DNA from: Acidimicrobiales bacterium
GTDB taxonomy: Bacteria > Actinomycetota > Acidimicrobiia > Acidimicrobiales > SHLQ01
DNA: 64,000 nt
Reading direction: 5' to 3'
NCBI GenBank assembly: GCA_020629375.1
Contig: JAHDDK010000006.1
Span: forward strand, 1-64,000
Position 1 is the first letter of the stretch, and every line of letters begins with the position of its first letter. Of this stretch, positions 43,090 to 54,023 are shown in pieces. The notes under the pieces are model-generated. The model saw nothing but the letters and a program-made list of their open reading frames with translations, was not told the DNA's origin and made no database searches. The translations under genes were made by a program, and so were the position numbers.

Positions 43090-44022
43090 GTGGAGCGCTT
43101 CTATCCAATTGGTACGCCGGGCGCACCGTGGTCCGGTGATGAGCGGGAATCGTGGCGCGCTTGTCAGGTCGTTCATCGGAGCTATCAGGTTGACGTGGTG
43201 GATCGGCTGCGAGCGTTCGGCGATGCCGTCGATCTCGTTCGGTATGGGGCACTACCTGTCGACCCGGATCGCTTTCCGCTGTATGCCGTGCGGATCGTGG
43301 TCGATCCATCGGCGCCGTGGGCTCTGGTTACGGGTGGGGTGCACGGCTACGAGACGAGTGGGGTCTTCGGTGCACTGGCAGTGATTGAACAGGCGGTGAA
43401 GAGGCCGAGAACGGATGTCAATCTGCTCGTCGTCCCGTGTGTGAGTCCGTGGGGGTACGAAGTCATCAACCGCTGGAATCCTGGAGCGGTCGATCCCAAC
43501 CGGTCGTTTCGAGCCGACGGTGCTTCAGATGAAGCGGCAGCCTTGATGCGGCTCATCGAGGACCACGAGGGCGACTTCATCCTGCACATCGATCTCCATG
43601 AGACCACCGATAGCGACGAGAGCGAGTTCCGGCCGGCGGCCGCAGCACGCGACGGTCTGCCGTTCGAGCTGGGCACGATCCCCGATGGCTTCTACACCGT
43701 TGGTGATTCGGCGAATCCACAGCCCGATTTTCAGGCCGCCATCGTGTCGGCGGTGTCGGCGGTGACCCACATCGCTCCTGCTGACGATGCGGGCCAGATC
43801 ATCGGTGCCGACGTCACTCAACCAGGGGTGATCAATTACCCGTTTGCCGACCTCGGGTTGTGCGCCGGCATCACATCGGCTCGATTCACGACGACGACCG
43901 AGGTCTACCCGGATTCCCCCGAGGTCACCCCAGAGATCTGTGTTGCAGCGCAGCTTGCGGCGGTCGACGCCGGACTCCAGTTCGTCGCCGACGCGTCGGC
44001 GATCGGCGACACCGCGGACTGA
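43090..44022 (+). CDS. M14-family zinc carboxypeptidase-like protein
   Basis: A 310-residue protein with the M14 zinc motif: GGVHGYETSG (His and Glu ligands near 83-86), the substrate-arginine stretch VDPNRSFRADG, and DLHETTDSDES holding the third zinc ligand His. GVHGYET is the form seen in carboxypeptidase-like and aspartoacylase-like proteins. No signal peptide, so it is cytosolic. Start GTG 43090, 8 bp after hspR, and it could therefore be transcribed with the heat-shock operon; its function in proteostasis is only a guess from that. It converges on the selenoprotein gene, with 21 bp between stops. Confidence 0.7.
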   Translation: MERFYPIGTPGAPWSGDERESWRACQVVHRSYQVDVVDRLRAFGDAVDLVRYGALPVDPDRFPLYAVRIVVDPSAPWALVTGGVHGYETSGVFGALAVIEQAVKRPRTDVNLLVVPCVSPWGYEVINRWNPGAVDPNRSFRADGASDEAAALMRLIEDHEGDFILHIDLHETTDSDESEFRPAAAARDGLPFELGTIPDGFYTVGDSANPQPDFQAAIVSAVSAVTHIAPADDAGQIIGADVTQPGVINYPFADLGLCAGITSARFTTTTEVYPDSPEVTPEICVAAQLAAVDAGLQFVADASAIGDTAD

Positions 44023-44043
44023 ATCGGCGGGGCCGTCGCCGTC

Positions 44044-44925
44044 TCAGAAGCTGGACTTCTTGGCTGCCTGGCGAGCGCGTCGAGCGTCACCTTCGGCGCG
44101 GAGTGCCTCGGGATCGTCGAGGGACATGAACGTTGTCCGCCAGTCCGGGTCGCCGTTCCACGTGGTGTCGATCTGGCTGGTTGTGCGGGGGAGAGTCATT
44201 GCGGCGGCGGCGGAGAGTGCGGTCGCGAGGACGCGTCGTTGCTGGTCGGGGTCGTCGGCGGGTCCGATGGGGTTGCCGAGTGGGAGGTCGGTGAACGCGA
44301 ATCGGGGGACACCAAGCTCCTCGATGATGTCTCGTGCCGAGCCGATGATCAGCGTGGGGATGCCGGATGCTTCGATGATGTTGGCGGCCAGACCGACCGT
44401 TTGGTGACACACCGGTCAAAGCGGGATGAGGACGGCGAGATCGACTCCATCGTGGGCGAGATGTTCGGCGAGGGCGTGAGCGTTCGTGGCGGTGCGGCGC
44501 TGCGAGTAGATGGTCGGCAGCCCGTGAAAGCGTGGAGCGAGCGACCCGATGACTCCATCGTCGGCGAGTGCGTTGAGGTGATCGATCGGCAGAAACGCAC
44601 CGAGATCGTCGGTGTGCGTGGCGTCGTGGTGCCAGTGGAGATGCGTTGTGGCCATGGTCGTGGGTGGGGGAGAGGTAGGAGCGTGGAAGGGTTCGCGCAG
44701 CGGTTGACCAGGTAGCGCTGTCGTGGTGACGAGACCGATTGTGGCGTCGGCGAGCGCGGGCATCGGTGTGAATGCGACGTCGTCGTGTGTCGCCCACGTG
44801 TAGGGCTGCTCATATCCCATCGCGGCGTAGTAGTCGCGTGAGGCGTCGATGTAGCTCACGAATCGCCGATGGGAACGTCGCATCCGACCATGATGGGCGA
44901 GTCCGGGGAATAGATCCAGCGACAC
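44044..44925 (-). CDS. Selenoprotein of the glycine/betaine/D-proline reductase B (GrdB/PrdB-like) family, in-frame UGA as Sec
   Basis: One reading frame on the minus strand is interrupted by a single TGA at 44416-44418. Before it: YIDASRDYYAAMGYEQPYTW near the start, then FLPIDHLNALADDGVIGSLA and HDGVDLAVLIPL. After it: PVCHQTVGLAANIIEASGIPT, FTDLPLGNPIGP (joined by a short linker) and DWRTTFM. Read as Sec the centre is LIPL-U-PVCHQ, a UxxC redox motif where homologues have Cys or Sec. A hairpin of bSECIS type follows at 44385-44399. The start is GTG 44925 or ATG 44883 (293 or 279 residues). The role is unknown; the classical enzymes are anaerobic reductases, so a redox function is an inference. 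It is divergent from clpB. Confidence 0.75.
44385..44399 (-). promoter_or_regulatory. Candidate bSECIS hairpin
   Basis: In the mRNA, CGGUC pairs with GGCCG (one U-G pair) around the loop GGUCU; the loop starts 21 nt after the UGA. Bacterial SECIS elements have a small G-containing loop 16-37 nt after the UGA, and the E. coli fdhF element also shows GGUCU in its loop. The stem is short, and no more distal pairing was found. Confidence 0.55.
44416..44418 (-). other. In-frame UGA, proposed selenocysteine codon
   Basis: Plus-strand TCA reads TGA on the coding strand, followed by CCG GTG TGT CAC CAA (P V C H Q). A change of TGC or TGT to TGA would also explain it, but the site coincides exactly with the family's redox Cys/Sec position. 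Confidence 0.75.
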
Positions 44926-44928
44926 GAA

Positions 44929-44949
44929 GTTGAGTGGATCAGACTCAAC
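44929..44949. promoter_or_regulatory. HAIR: HspR operator between clpB and the selenoprotein gene
   Basis: GTTGAGT-N7-ACTCAAC is a perfect inverted repeat and matches CTTGAGT-N7-ACTCAAG at 12 of 14 positions. It lies 38 bp before the clpB start and touches the GTG start of the divergent selenoprotein gene, so HspR could control both directions. Confidence 0.88.
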
Positions 44950-44987
44950 TCGCCGGGAGTCGACGAGAACGTCAGGAGGTCTCGAAC

Positions 44988-47471
44988 GTGATCGACCCGC
45001 AACAATGGACCCAGAAGACACGCGAGGGCTTTCTCGCCGCACAGTCAGCGGCGACCGCTGCATCGAATCCCGAGGTAACTCCCGATCATCTCTTGCTGGC
45101 ACTCGTTGGCCAAGAAGACGGCGTGGTTCTGCCGATTTTGCAGGCGCTCGGTCAGGAACCCCTCGCCGTTCGCAACGGCCTCCACGAACGTGTGTCGAAG
45201 CTCCCGAAGGCCTTCGGCGGCGACGTCCAGCAGAGCCGTGAGTTGATCACCGCGTTCGAGGCGGCAGACAAAGAACGCATCGATCTCGGCGACGATTACC
45301 TGTCGACCGAACACCTTCTCCTGGCGATGGTTGATCGTCTCGACCTCGATCGCTCTGCGGTGGTCGATGCCTTGCGTTCGGTGCGCGGCTCGCATCGGGT
45401 GACAACCCCGAACCCCGAAGACCAATACCAATCGCTCGAGAAGTACGCCCGCGACCTCACTGCCGAGGCTCGTGCACAGAAGCTTGATCCCGTCATCGGT
45501 CGCGACGACGAGATCCGACGACTGATTCAGGTGTTGTCGCGGCGGACCAAAAACAATCCCGTTCTCATCGGCGAGCCCGGCGTCGGCAAAACCGCGATCG
45601 TCGAGGGTCTCGCCAGTCGAATCGTCGAGGGAGATGTTCCGGAGTCCCTGAAGAACAAGACGGTGATGAGCCTTGATCTGGCATCGATGGTCGCCGGAGC
45701 GAAATACCGGGGCGAATTCGAGGAACGGCTCAAAGCCGTTCTCAAAGAGATCGACGACGCTGACGGGCAGATCATCACCTTCATCGACGAGTTGCACACC
45801 GTGGTGGGCGCCGGCGCCGGCGGCGATTCGGCGATGGACGCCGGAAACATGCTCAAGCCGATGCTCGCCCGCGGAGAGCTTCGACTCGTCGGAGCGACGA
45901 CGCTCGATGAGTTCCGTCAACACGTCGAGAAGGACCCGGCGCTCGAGCGCCGCTTCCAGCAAGTCTTGGTCGAACCACCATCGGTCGAAGACACCGTGGC
46001 CATTCTCCGAGGCTTGGCCGAACGGTACGAGGTTCATCACGGTGTGCGGATTCAGGACACGGCACTGGTGTCTGCGGCCGTCTTGTCGGACCGATACCTG
46101 ACCGGACGCTTCCTGCCGGACAAGGCGATCGACCTCGTCGACGAAGCCGCATCGAAACTCCGGATCGAGATCGACTCGGTGCCGATGGAGATCGACGTCG
46201 TCGATCGTCGGATCCGTCAGCTCGAAATGGAACGTGTGGCCCTCCAGAAGGAGAGCGATCGTGCATCGACCGAGCGGCTCGCCGACCTCGAGATCGAGAT
46301 CGCGGACCTCACCGAGAAGTTGAGCGCCATGAAGGTGCATTGGCAGTCCGAGAAGGACGCGATCGATGAGATTCGTGCGAGCAAGGAGCTCCTCGAACAG
46401 CGGCGTCTCGATGTCGAACGTGAGGCGGATCTCAACCGTGCTGCCGAAATCCGGTATGGCGAGATCCCCGCTCTCGAAGCGGAGATCGATGTCGCCACCG
46501 AACGTCTCAACGCGCTCCAGGCCGACACGGTGATGCTGAAAGAAGAGGTCGATGCCGAGGACATCGCCGAGGTCGTTTCGGCGTGGACGGGCGTCCCGGT
46601 TTCGCGACTGATGGAAGGTGAGGTCGAAAAACTCATCCGTCTCGAAGACGTCCTCCACGAACGGGTCATTGGCCAGGAGGAAGCCGTGTCGGTCGTGGCG
46701 AACGCGATCCGACGAAGCCGCGCTGGCCTGTCCGACCCCAATCGGCCAATCGGCAGTTTCTTGTTCCTCGGCCCAACCGGTGTCGGCAAGACCGAGCTCG
46801 CCCGATCGCTTGCGGACTTCTTGTTCGACGACGAGCGCGCGATGGTCCGCATCGACATGAGCGAGTACATGGAGAAGCACTCGGTCTCTCGTCTCATCGG
46901 TGCTCCTCCGGGATACGTCGGCTACGACGCAGGCGGACAACTGACCGAAGCCGTCCGTCGCCGTCCGTACTCGGTGGTCTTGCTCGACGAGGTCGAGAAG
47001 GCACACGGCGATGTGTTCAATGTGCTGCTCCAGCTGCTCGACGATGGCCGTCTCACCGATGGCCAGGGCCGCACCGTCGACTTCACGAACGTGGTGTTGA
47101 TCATGACGTCGAACATCCCGGGCGACCCGATCGAGTATTTCCGGCCGGAGTTCGTCAATCGGATTGACGACATCGTCCGATTCCGTTCGCTCACCGAAGA
47201 AGATCTGCGTTCGATCGTAGACATCCAGTTCGAGCTCTTTCGGGCTCGTCTCGCGGCTCGACGGATCGACATCGAGTTGACCGACGCCGCGCGGGCGCAT
47301 CTGGCATCAGTCGGATTCGATCCAGCATTCGGAGCCCGTCCACTCAAGCGGGTGTTGCAGCGAGATTTGGCCGACGCCCTCGCGGTCAAACTGCTCGATG
47401 GAACCTTCGGCGACGACGACACGGTCGTCGTCGACCTCGATTCAGAAGGATCTGCGTTGACGTTCTCGTGA
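44988..47471 (+). CDS. clpB: ATP-dependent disaggregase ClpB (Hsp100)
   Basis: An 827-residue double-AAA+ protein that threads aggregated proteins, working with DnaK. The N-domain (about 1-140; [12 protein letters not shown]) is followed by AAA-1 with Walker A GEPGVGKT and pore loop [10 protein letters not shown], the coiled-coil M-domain (about 400-515), and AAA-2 with [31 protein letters not shown] (quoted in part) and the sensor [15 protein letters not shown]. Length is slightly below the common 850-860. GTG 44988 is set by AGGAGG at 44974-44979; a longer frame from 44934 runs through the HAIR site and is not credible. HspR control is expected. Confidence 0.96.
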   Translation: MIDPQQWTQKTREGFLAAQSAATAASNPEVTPDHLLLALVGQEDGVVLPILQALGQEPLAVRNGLHERVSKLPKAFGGDVQQSRELITAFEAADKERIDLGDDYLSTEHLLLAMVDRLDLDRSAVVDALRSVRGSHRVTTPNPEDQYQSLEKYARDLTAEARAQKLDPVIGRDDEIRRLIQVLSRRTKNNPVLIGEPGVGKTAIVEGLASRIVEGDVPESLKNKTVMSLDLASMVAGAKYRGEFEERLKAVLKEIDDADGQIITFIDELHTVVGAGAGGDSAMDAGNMLKPMLARGELRLVGATTLDEFRQHVEKDPALERRFQQVLVEPPSVEDTVAILRGLAERYEVHHGVRIQDTALVSAAVLSDRYLTGRFLPDKAIDLVDEAASKLRIEIDSVPMEIDVVDRRIRQLEMERVALQKESDRASTERLADLEIEIADLTEKLSAMKVHWQSEKDAIDEIRASKELLEQRRLDVEREADLNRAAEIRYGEIPALEAEIDVATERLNALQADTVMLKEEVDAEDIAEVVSAWTGVPVSRLMEGEVEKLIRLEDVLHERVIGQEEAVSVVANAIRRSRAGLSDPNRPIGSFLFLGPTGVGKTELARSLADFLFDDERAMVRIDMSEYMEKHSVSRLIGAPPGYVGYDAGGQLTEAVRRRPYSVVLLDEVEKAHGDVFNVLLQLLDDGRLTDGQGRTVDFTNVVLIMTSNIPGDPIEYFRPEFVNRIDDIVRFRSLTEEDLRSIVDIQFELFRARLAARRIDIELTDAARAHLASVGFDPAFGARPLKRVLQRDLADALAVKLLDGTFGDDDTVVVDLDSEGSALTFS

Positions 47472-47490
47472 GCAATCCCGCCCAGACAGG

Positions 47491-47515
47491 GGTCCTCAAG
47501 GGTGCTTGGGGGGCC
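47491..47515 (+). terminator. Terminator-like hairpin after clpB
   Basis: GGTCCTCAAG pairs with CTTGGGGGGCC (one bulged G, two G-U pairs in RNA) around a GGTG loop, 20 bp after the clpB stop. No U-tract follows. Confidence 0.45.
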
Positions 47516-47631
47516 GTCGCGTGACGTTCGCCATTTGGTCCTGTCAGACTCGCGTCGTACCCTCGCGCGGACACACCCGTTTGCGCGTGCGCATGGGCCT
47601 GGCGGGCTGACGAAGGGCGAGACGAGGGGCA

Positions 47632-48714
<1,083 letters not shown>

Positions 48715-48748
48715 CGCCGATTCAGTCGGTCACGTTGACGATGTGGCG

Positions 48749-48770
48749 CCGCGGCTCTTCGAGCCCGCGG
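48749..48770 (+). terminator. GC-rich hairpin after the secreted-protein gene
   Basis: CCGCGG plus CTC pairs with GAG plus CCGCGG around TTC, with a single bulged C. It lies between the secreted-protein gene and purA; it is terminator-like but without a U-tract. Confidence 0.4.
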
Positions 48771-48848
48771 GACGCCCGATAGGCTTGATCGGTCGAGTCG
48801 GACGACCGGATCGGACCGGTCGAGGATTCTCGATCGGAAGGACACACG

Positions 48849-50129
48849 ATGGGCGCGACCGTCATCGTCGGGACCCAGTGGGGCGATGAAGGCAAGGGGA
48901 AGTTCACCGATCTCCTCGCTCGAGACATGACCCAAGTGGTTCGCTTTCAGGGTGGCCACAATGCGGGCCACACGATCGTCGTCGAAGGCGAGAGCTTCGC
49001 TCTTCAGCTCGTGCCCTCGGGCATTCTGTACCCCCACATCACCCCGGTGATCGGCAACGGCGTCGTGGTTGATCCAGGGGTGTTGCTGGCCGAGGTTGCC
49101 ATGCTCCAATCCAAGGGTGTCGACACCTCGACGTTGCGTGTGTCGGGCAATGCGCACTTGATCTTCCCGTACCACCAAAGCCTCGATGCCCTGCACGAGC
49201 GACACCTCGGCAAGAACAAGCTCGGAACCACCAAGCGAGGTATCGGACCGGCCTACGCCGACAAATCGATGCGCACGGGCCTGCGGGTGCAGGACGTGCT
49301 CGACGAGAAGATCTTCCGAGCGAAGCTCGAGGTTGTCCTCCATCAACTCAACCCCGTGATGAACCGGGTGTACAACAAGCTCGGCTTCGAGATCGATGAG
49401 ATCGTCGAACGGGTCATGACCGAGTACCGACCGGCGCTGGAGCCGATGGTGACCGATGCGATCTCACTCGTCCACGGCGCGCTCGAAGGCGGCGAGGACA
49501 TCCTGCTCGAAGGCGCGCAGGCGACGTTCCTCGATCTCGATCACGGCACGTATCCCTATGTGACCTCGTCGAATCCGACCGCCGGTGGCGCCTGCGTGGG
49601 CAGTGGAGTCGGGCCGCGCTACATCGATCGGGTCGTCGGCGTGGCGAAGGCATACATCACGCGTGTCGGAGCAGGGCCATTCCCGACGGAGCTCTTCGAT
49701 GACATCGGCGATCACATCGTCGATGTTGGCCACGAGTACGGAACCAACACCGGTCGGCGCCGTCGTCCCGGGTGGTTCGACTGCGTGATGATGCGATACG
49801 CGCGGCGGGTCAACTCGCTTTCGGAGCTCGGGATCACCAAGCTCGACGTGCTCGATCAGCTCGACTCGATCAAGGTGTGCGTCGGCTACGAACACGACGG
49901 CGAGCGGATCGACGACTTCCCGTATCACCAGACCGTGTTGCACAACGTCACGCCGATCTACGAAGAGCTCCCCGGCTGGCGAACCGATCTCACGGGCATC
50001 ACCGATCGAAGCGAACTTCCCGCTGCGGCCGCCGACTACCTGACATTCATCGAAGAACACTGCGGCATGCCGGTGCGCTTGGTTGGCGTCGGCCCGGGCC
50101 GCGAACAAGTTCTCGACTTCGCTGCCTGA
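48849..50129 (+). CDS. purA: Adenylosuccinate synthetase
   Basis: A 426-residue GTP-dependent enzyme converting IMP and aspartate to adenylosuccinate, first committed step to AMP. The N-terminal [17 protein letters not shown] (catalytic Asp and P-loop), [29 protein letters not shown] (quoted in part) and the GTP-binding end of the chain ([10 protein letters not shown]) are clear. ATG 48849, with GAAGGA upstream. First gene of the purine cluster; purD starts 10 bp after it. Confidence 0.97.
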   Translation: MGATVIVGTQWGDEGKGKFTDLLARDMTQVVRFQGGHNAGHTIVVEGESFALQLVPSGILYPHITPVIGNGVVVDPGVLLAEVAMLQSKGVDTSTLRVSGNAHLIFPYHQSLDALHERHLGKNKLGTTKRGIGPAYADKSMRTGLRVQDVLDEKIFRAKLEVVLHQLNPVMNRVYNKLGFEIDEIVERVMTEYRPALEPMVTDAISLVHGALEGGEDILLEGAQATFLDLDHGTYPYVTSSNPTAGGACVGSGVGPRYIDRVVGVAKAYITRVGAGPFPTELFDDIGDHIVDVGHEYGTNTGRRRRPGWFDCVMMRYARRVNSLSELGITKLDVLDQLDSIKVCVGYEHDGERIDDFPYHQTVLHNVTPIYEELPGWRTDLTGITDRSELPAAAADYLTFIEEHCGMPVRLVGVGPGREQVLDFAA

Positions 50130-50139
50130 GGGACGGATC

Positions 50140-51375
50140 ATGCGTCGAGTCGTGGTGGTGGGATCGGGCGGCCGTGAACACGCGCTCGCGGACGTCCTCG
50201 GCCGAACCGCTGACGTGGTGGTCACTCCGGGAAACCCGGGCATTCCGGGCTCGGTCGCCACACCGGCAACCGAGCTCGATGCGGACTTGTTCGTCATCGG
50301 GCCGGAAGTTCCGTTGGTCGACGGGTTGGCGGACGAACTTCGTGATCAAGGAAAGCTCGTGTTCGGGCCAGGCGCGGATGGCGCGCGCCTCGAGGGTTCG
50401 AAAGCGTGGATGAAGGACCTCTTTGCCGCAGCAGGCGTGCCCACGGCTGCGTATGGATCGTTCACCGAGACCGAACCGGCACTTGCGTTCCTTGCGACGA
50501 TGACGGCACCGTTCGTGATCAAGACCGACGGTCTCGCCGCGGGCAAGGGTGTCGTCGTCACCGATGACCGTGCCGAAGCCGAAGCGTCGGTGCGGGCGTA
50601 CTTGTCGGGTGACGCATTTGGTGCGGCAGGGTCGACGGTGGTGATCGAAGAGGGTTTGGTTGGTCCAGAGGTGTCGGTGTTCGCGATCTGTGATGGGACC
50701 CGAGCCGTGGCCCTCACCCCAGCTCAGGACCACAAGCGAATCTTCGATGGAGATGCGGGCCCCAACACCGGCGGCATGGGTGCTTATACGCCACTGCCAT
50801 GGGTGTCGTCGGATCTCGTCGATGTGGTCATGCGTGACGCCATCGAACCGACACTGGCCGAGCTTCGACATCGAGGCATCGACTACCGAGGGGTGCTCTA
50901 CGCCGGGCTGATGCTCACGGCCGACGGGCCGAAGATGCTCGAGTACAACGTTCGATTCGGCGACCCCGAAACACAGGTCGTTCTCCCGCGGATCGAGTCC
51001 GACCTCGTCGACCTGCTCATCGAGGCGGCCTCGGGGGAGCTGGAGTCGACACCGACCATGTCGAACGACGCGCTTGTGCTCGTCGTCTGCGCAAGCGAGG
51101 GATACCCGGCGTCGTCGCGGACCGGAGACGTGATTGATGGTATCGATGCCGCCCGGGCGATCGAGGGAGTCGAGGTCTACTGCGCGGGCGTGTCCGAGGA
51201 TGATGATGGGAATCTCCGAACGGCCGGCGGGCGGGTGCTCAACGTCGTCGGCCGAGGATCAACCGTCGATGAGGCGGCGACCCGTGCGTACGCTGCGGTC
51301 GCCGAACTTTCGTGGCCGGGCATGCAGTACCGCACCGACATTGCGTGGCAGGCGAGGACGGAGTCGACGACATGA
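50140..51375 (+). CDS. purD: Phosphoribosylamine-glycine ligase
   Basis: A 411-residue ATP-grasp ligase making GAR from phosphoribosylamine and glycine, step 2 of purine synthesis. The start RRVVVVGSGGREHAL is the family signature; KTDGLAAGKGVVVT, GPEVSVFAICDG, NTGGMGAYTP and YNVRFGDPETQVVLPR mark the ATP-grasp core. ATG 50140 is the family start; the open frame extends upstream into purA and should be ignored. Its stop overlaps the purB start (ATGA). Confidence 0.97.
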   Translation: MRRVVVVGSGGREHALADVLGRTADVVVTPGNPGIPGSVATPATELDADLFVIGPEVPLVDGLADELRDQGKLVFGPGADGARLEGSKAWMKDLFAAAGVPTAAYGSFTETEPALAFLATMTAPFVIKTDGLAAGKGVVVTDDRAEAEASVRAYLSGDAFGAAGSTVVIEEGLVGPEVSVFAICDGTRAVALTPAQDHKRIFDGDAGPNTGGMGAYTPLPWVSSDLVDVVMRDAIEPTLAELRHRGIDYRGVLYAGLMLTADGPKMLEYNVRFGDPETQVVLPRIESDLVDLLIEAASGELESTPTMSNDALVLVVCASEGYPASSRTGDVIDGIDAARAIEGVEVYCAGVSEDDDGNLRTAGGRVLNVVGRGSTVDEAATRAYAAVAELSWPGMQYRTDIAWQARTESTT

Positions 51376-52784
51376 TCCCCAACGTGCTCGCCGAGCGATA
51401 CGCGAGCGACGCAATGACGGCGATCTGGTCGCCCGAATCCAAGATCATCGCCGAACGCCGATTGTGGATTGCCGTGCTTCGCGCCCAGGATTCACTCGGT
51501 GTCGACGTTCCAGATGGGGTGGTCGAGGCGTACGAAGCGGTGATCGAGCACGTGGACCTGGCGTCGATCGCCGAACGGGATGCCATCACCCGCCACGATG
51601 TCAAGGCGCGCATCGAGGAGTTCTGTGCGCTCGCCGGTCACGAGCACATCCACAAAGGCATGACGTCTCGCGATCTCACCGAGAACGTCGAACAGATGCA
51701 GGTGCGGATGGCGCTCGAACTCGTGCGATCCCGAATCGTCACGGTCTGTGCACGACTGGCCGAACACGCGCTCGAGACCGCCGAGCTCGCCATGGCGGGG
51801 CGAAGTCACAACGTGGCTGCGCAGGTGACGACCCTCGGCAAGCGATTCGCCAACGCGACCGAAGAGTTTCTCCAGGCGAACGGCCGGATCGAGGATCTTC
51901 TCGATCGCTACCCGCTGAGGGGAATCAAAGGTCCAATGGGGACCCAGCAGGACATGCTCGACCTGCTCGGCGACGGAGCCGCCGTCGACGAGCTCGAACG
52001 TCGCGTGGCCGAGCATCTCGGGTTCTCCACGACACTGGATTCCGTCGGACAGGTGTATCCGCGGTCGCTCGACCTCGATGTCGTCGCCGCGCTGATGCAG
52101 GCCGCCGCCGCAGCGTCGAGCTTCGCCACGACGCTGCGGTTGATGGCCGGTGCCGAGCTCGTCACCGAAGGTTTCGTCGAGGGCCAGGTCGGGTCGTCGG
52201 CCATGCCCCACAAGATGAACGCCCGCTCCTCGGAGCGAATCGTGGGACTCACGGCGATTCTGCGGGGTCATGTGACGATGGCGAGCTCGCTCGCCGGCGA
52301 CCAATGGAACGAGGGCGACGTCAGTTGCTCGGTGGTGCGTCGCGTCGTGTTGCCCGACGCCTTCTTCGCCCTGGACGGGTTGTTCGAAACCCTACTGACG
52401 GTGCTCGACGAGTTCGGCGCGTTTCCGGCCGTCATCGACCGCGAGCTGACGCGATACCTGCCGTTCCTCGCGTCGACGAAGCTGCTGATGGCCGCAGTGA
52501 AAGCGGGCGCTGGACGGGAACACGCTCACGAAGCGATCAAAGAACACGCCGTCGCCGTCGCCCTTGACATGCGAGAAGGGCGGGTCGACAACGACCTGTT
52601 CGACCGCCTCGCAGCCGACCCACGCTTTGGGGTCGATCCGAGTGTCATCGACGAGACGGTTGCTTCGCCTCTCGATCTCGCCGGCCTCGCCACCAGCCAG
52701 GTTCATGCGGTGGCGGCGCGCGTCGAAGCGCTCGTCGCCAGCGATCCCGACGCCGCCGACTATCGCCCGGGTCGGATCTACTGA
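51372..52784 (+). CDS. purB: Adenylosuccinate lyase
   Basis: A 470-residue fumarase-superfamily lyase with two purine-pathway reactions (SAICAR to AICAR, adenylosuccinate to AMP). MTSRDLTENVEQMQ, GRSHNVAAQVTTLGKRFA and the catalytic-loop signature SSAMPHKMNARSSERI are present. The MIPNVLAERYAS start overlaps the purD stop. Length is nearer to the mid-length actinobacterial form than to the short Bacillus enzyme. Confidence 0.95.
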   Translation: MIPNVLAERYASDAMTAIWSPESKIIAERRLWIAVLRAQDSLGVDVPDGVVEAYEAVIEHVDLASIAERDAITRHDVKARIEEFCALAGHEHIHKGMTSRDLTENVEQMQVRMALELVRSRIVTVCARLAEHALETAELAMAGRSHNVAAQVTTLGKRFANATEEFLQANGRIEDLLDRYPLRGIKGPMGTQQDMLDLLGDGAAVDELERRVAEHLGFSTTLDSVGQVYPRSLDLDVVAALMQAAAAASSFATTLRLMAGAELVTEGFVEGQVGSSAMPHKMNARSSERIVGLTAILRGHVTMASSLAGDQWNEGDVSCSVVRRVVLPDAFFALDGLFETLLTVLDEFGAFPAVIDRELTRYLPFLASTKLLMAAVKAGAGREHAHEAIKEHAVAVALDMREGRVDNDLFDRLAADPRFGVDPSVIDETVASPLDLAGLATSQVHAVAARVEALVASDPDAADYRPGRIY

Positions 52785-52845
52785 CCGACGATCACTGGCC
52801 GCCGGAGGCTCCGAAGCCGATCCTCAGCCGATAAGTTCGGGCATC

Positions 52846-53760
52846 GTGGGCGTCGACCTTCCGTTGATACATCGAGGCAAGGTTCGCGATGTTCACGATG
52901 CTGGAGATGACCGACTCCTGATCGTCGCCAGCGACCGACTGTCCGCATACGACGTGGTCATGTCCGAACCGGTGCCGGACAAGGGCCGAATCCTCACCGC
53001 ACTCTCGATCTTCTGGTTCGATTTGCTCGGAGACATCGCCCCGACACATCTCCTCTCGACCGAGGTCGACGACTTCCCCGACGGGGCGAGAGACCTCGCC
53101 CTCGCAGGACGATCGATGCTGGTCCGTCGAGCGGACATGTTGCCGATCGAGTGCATTGTGCGCGGGTACCTGGCGGGTTCGGGCTGGCGCGAGTACCAAC
53201 AGTCCGGAACGCTTCACGGCCAACCGCTACCGGCGGGTCTTCGACAGAGCGACCAACTTGTCGAGCCCGTGTTCACGCCGTCGACCAAAGCCGCCGACGG
53301 CCTCCACGACGAGAACATCACCGTGGCGCAGGCCGCCGAGATCGTTGGCGATGAGGTCCTCGATCGCGCACGCCAGATCGCGCTCGACCTCTACACCGCT
53401 GCTGCGGCGCATGCGGCCGAGCGAGGCGTCATCATCGCGGACACCAAGTTCGAACTCGGATTCGTCGATGGCGAACTCGTCGTCGCGGACGAGGTTCTCA
53501 CACCCGACTCGAGTCGATTCTGGCCAGTCGACGAGTGGGTCCCCGGCACCACACCTCCCTCGTTCGACAAACAGCCGGTGCGCGACCATCTCGACACCCT
53601 CGACTGGTCGAAAACACCGCCGCCTCCCGCCCTCGATCCGCGGGTGATCGACGCCACCCGTGCCCGTTACGTCGAGGCGTACGAACGCCTCAGCGACCGC
53701 TCCTTCGCCGACTGGCCCGGGAGCGCCAGACCACCTGCTACAGAAAGCGCGATGTCATGA
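52846..53760 (+). CDS. purC: SAICAR synthase
   Basis: A 304-residue enzyme joining aspartate to CAIR in purine synthesis. IHRGKVRDVHDAGDDRLLIV, SDRLSAYDVVM, IECIVRGYLAGSGWREY and IADTKFELGFVDGELVVADE (quoted in part) are diagnostic. GTG 52846 was selected because it begins the conserved first strand; the frame is open much further upstream inside purB. 61 bp separate it from purB, the largest gap in this half of the cluster. Stop overlaps purS. Confidence 0.95.
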   Translation: MGVDLPLIHRGKVRDVHDAGDDRLLIVASDRLSAYDVVMSEPVPDKGRILTALSIFWFDLLGDIAPTHLLSTEVDDFPDGARDLALAGRSMLVRRADMLPIECIVRGYLAGSGWREYQQSGTLHGQPLPAGLRQSDQLVEPVFTPSTKAADGLHDENITVAQAAEIVGDEVLDRARQIALDLYTAAAAHAAERGVIIADTKFELGFVDGELVVADEVLTPDSSRFWPVDEWVPGTTPPSFDKQPVRDHLDTLDWSKTPPPPALDPRVIDATRARYVEAYERLSDRSFADWPGSARPPATESAMS

Positions 53761-54023
53761 AGTTCCATGCCGTCATCGACGTACAACTCCACCCCGGCAT
53801 CGCCGACCCCCAGGGCTCGACGATCGAGCGAGCCCTACCGACGCTCGGCTTCGACGCGATGTCGAACGTCCGCTCCGGGAAGAGCTTCCACCTCGACATT
53901 GAGGCGGACGATGAGGTTGCCGCGCGTGCGACCCTCACCGAGGTGTGTGAGTCGTTCTTGACGAATCCGGTCATCGAGGCGGCGTCGATCGAGTTGACGC
54001 CTGCCGAAGGTGCCGGCTCGTGA
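53757..54023 (+). CDS. purS: FGAM synthase subunit PurS
   Basis: An 88-residue small subunit of the three-part FGAM synthase (PurS-PurQ-PurL). KFHAVIDVQLHPGIADPQGS and TIERALPTLGF match the family, as does RSGKSFHLDIEADDE. The ATG overlaps the purC stop, and its own stop overlaps the purQ GTG, so stoichiometric translation is likely. Confidence 0.95.
   Translation: MKFHAVIDVQLHPGIADPQGSTIERALPTLGFDAMSNVRSGKSFHLDIEADDEVAARATLTEVCESFLTNPVIEAASIELTPAEGAGS

Noticed and set aside
44044..44412. Separate 122-residue gene starting at GTG 44412
   Set aside because: It is the C-terminal part of the UGA-interrupted reductase-B-like gene; its N-terminus would begin in the middle of the PVCHQ motif and has no ribosome-binding site.
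45045..47300. 751-codon minus-strand open frame opposite clpB
   Set aside because: The plus-strand frame is an unmistakable ClpB; the opposite frame has no domain character.
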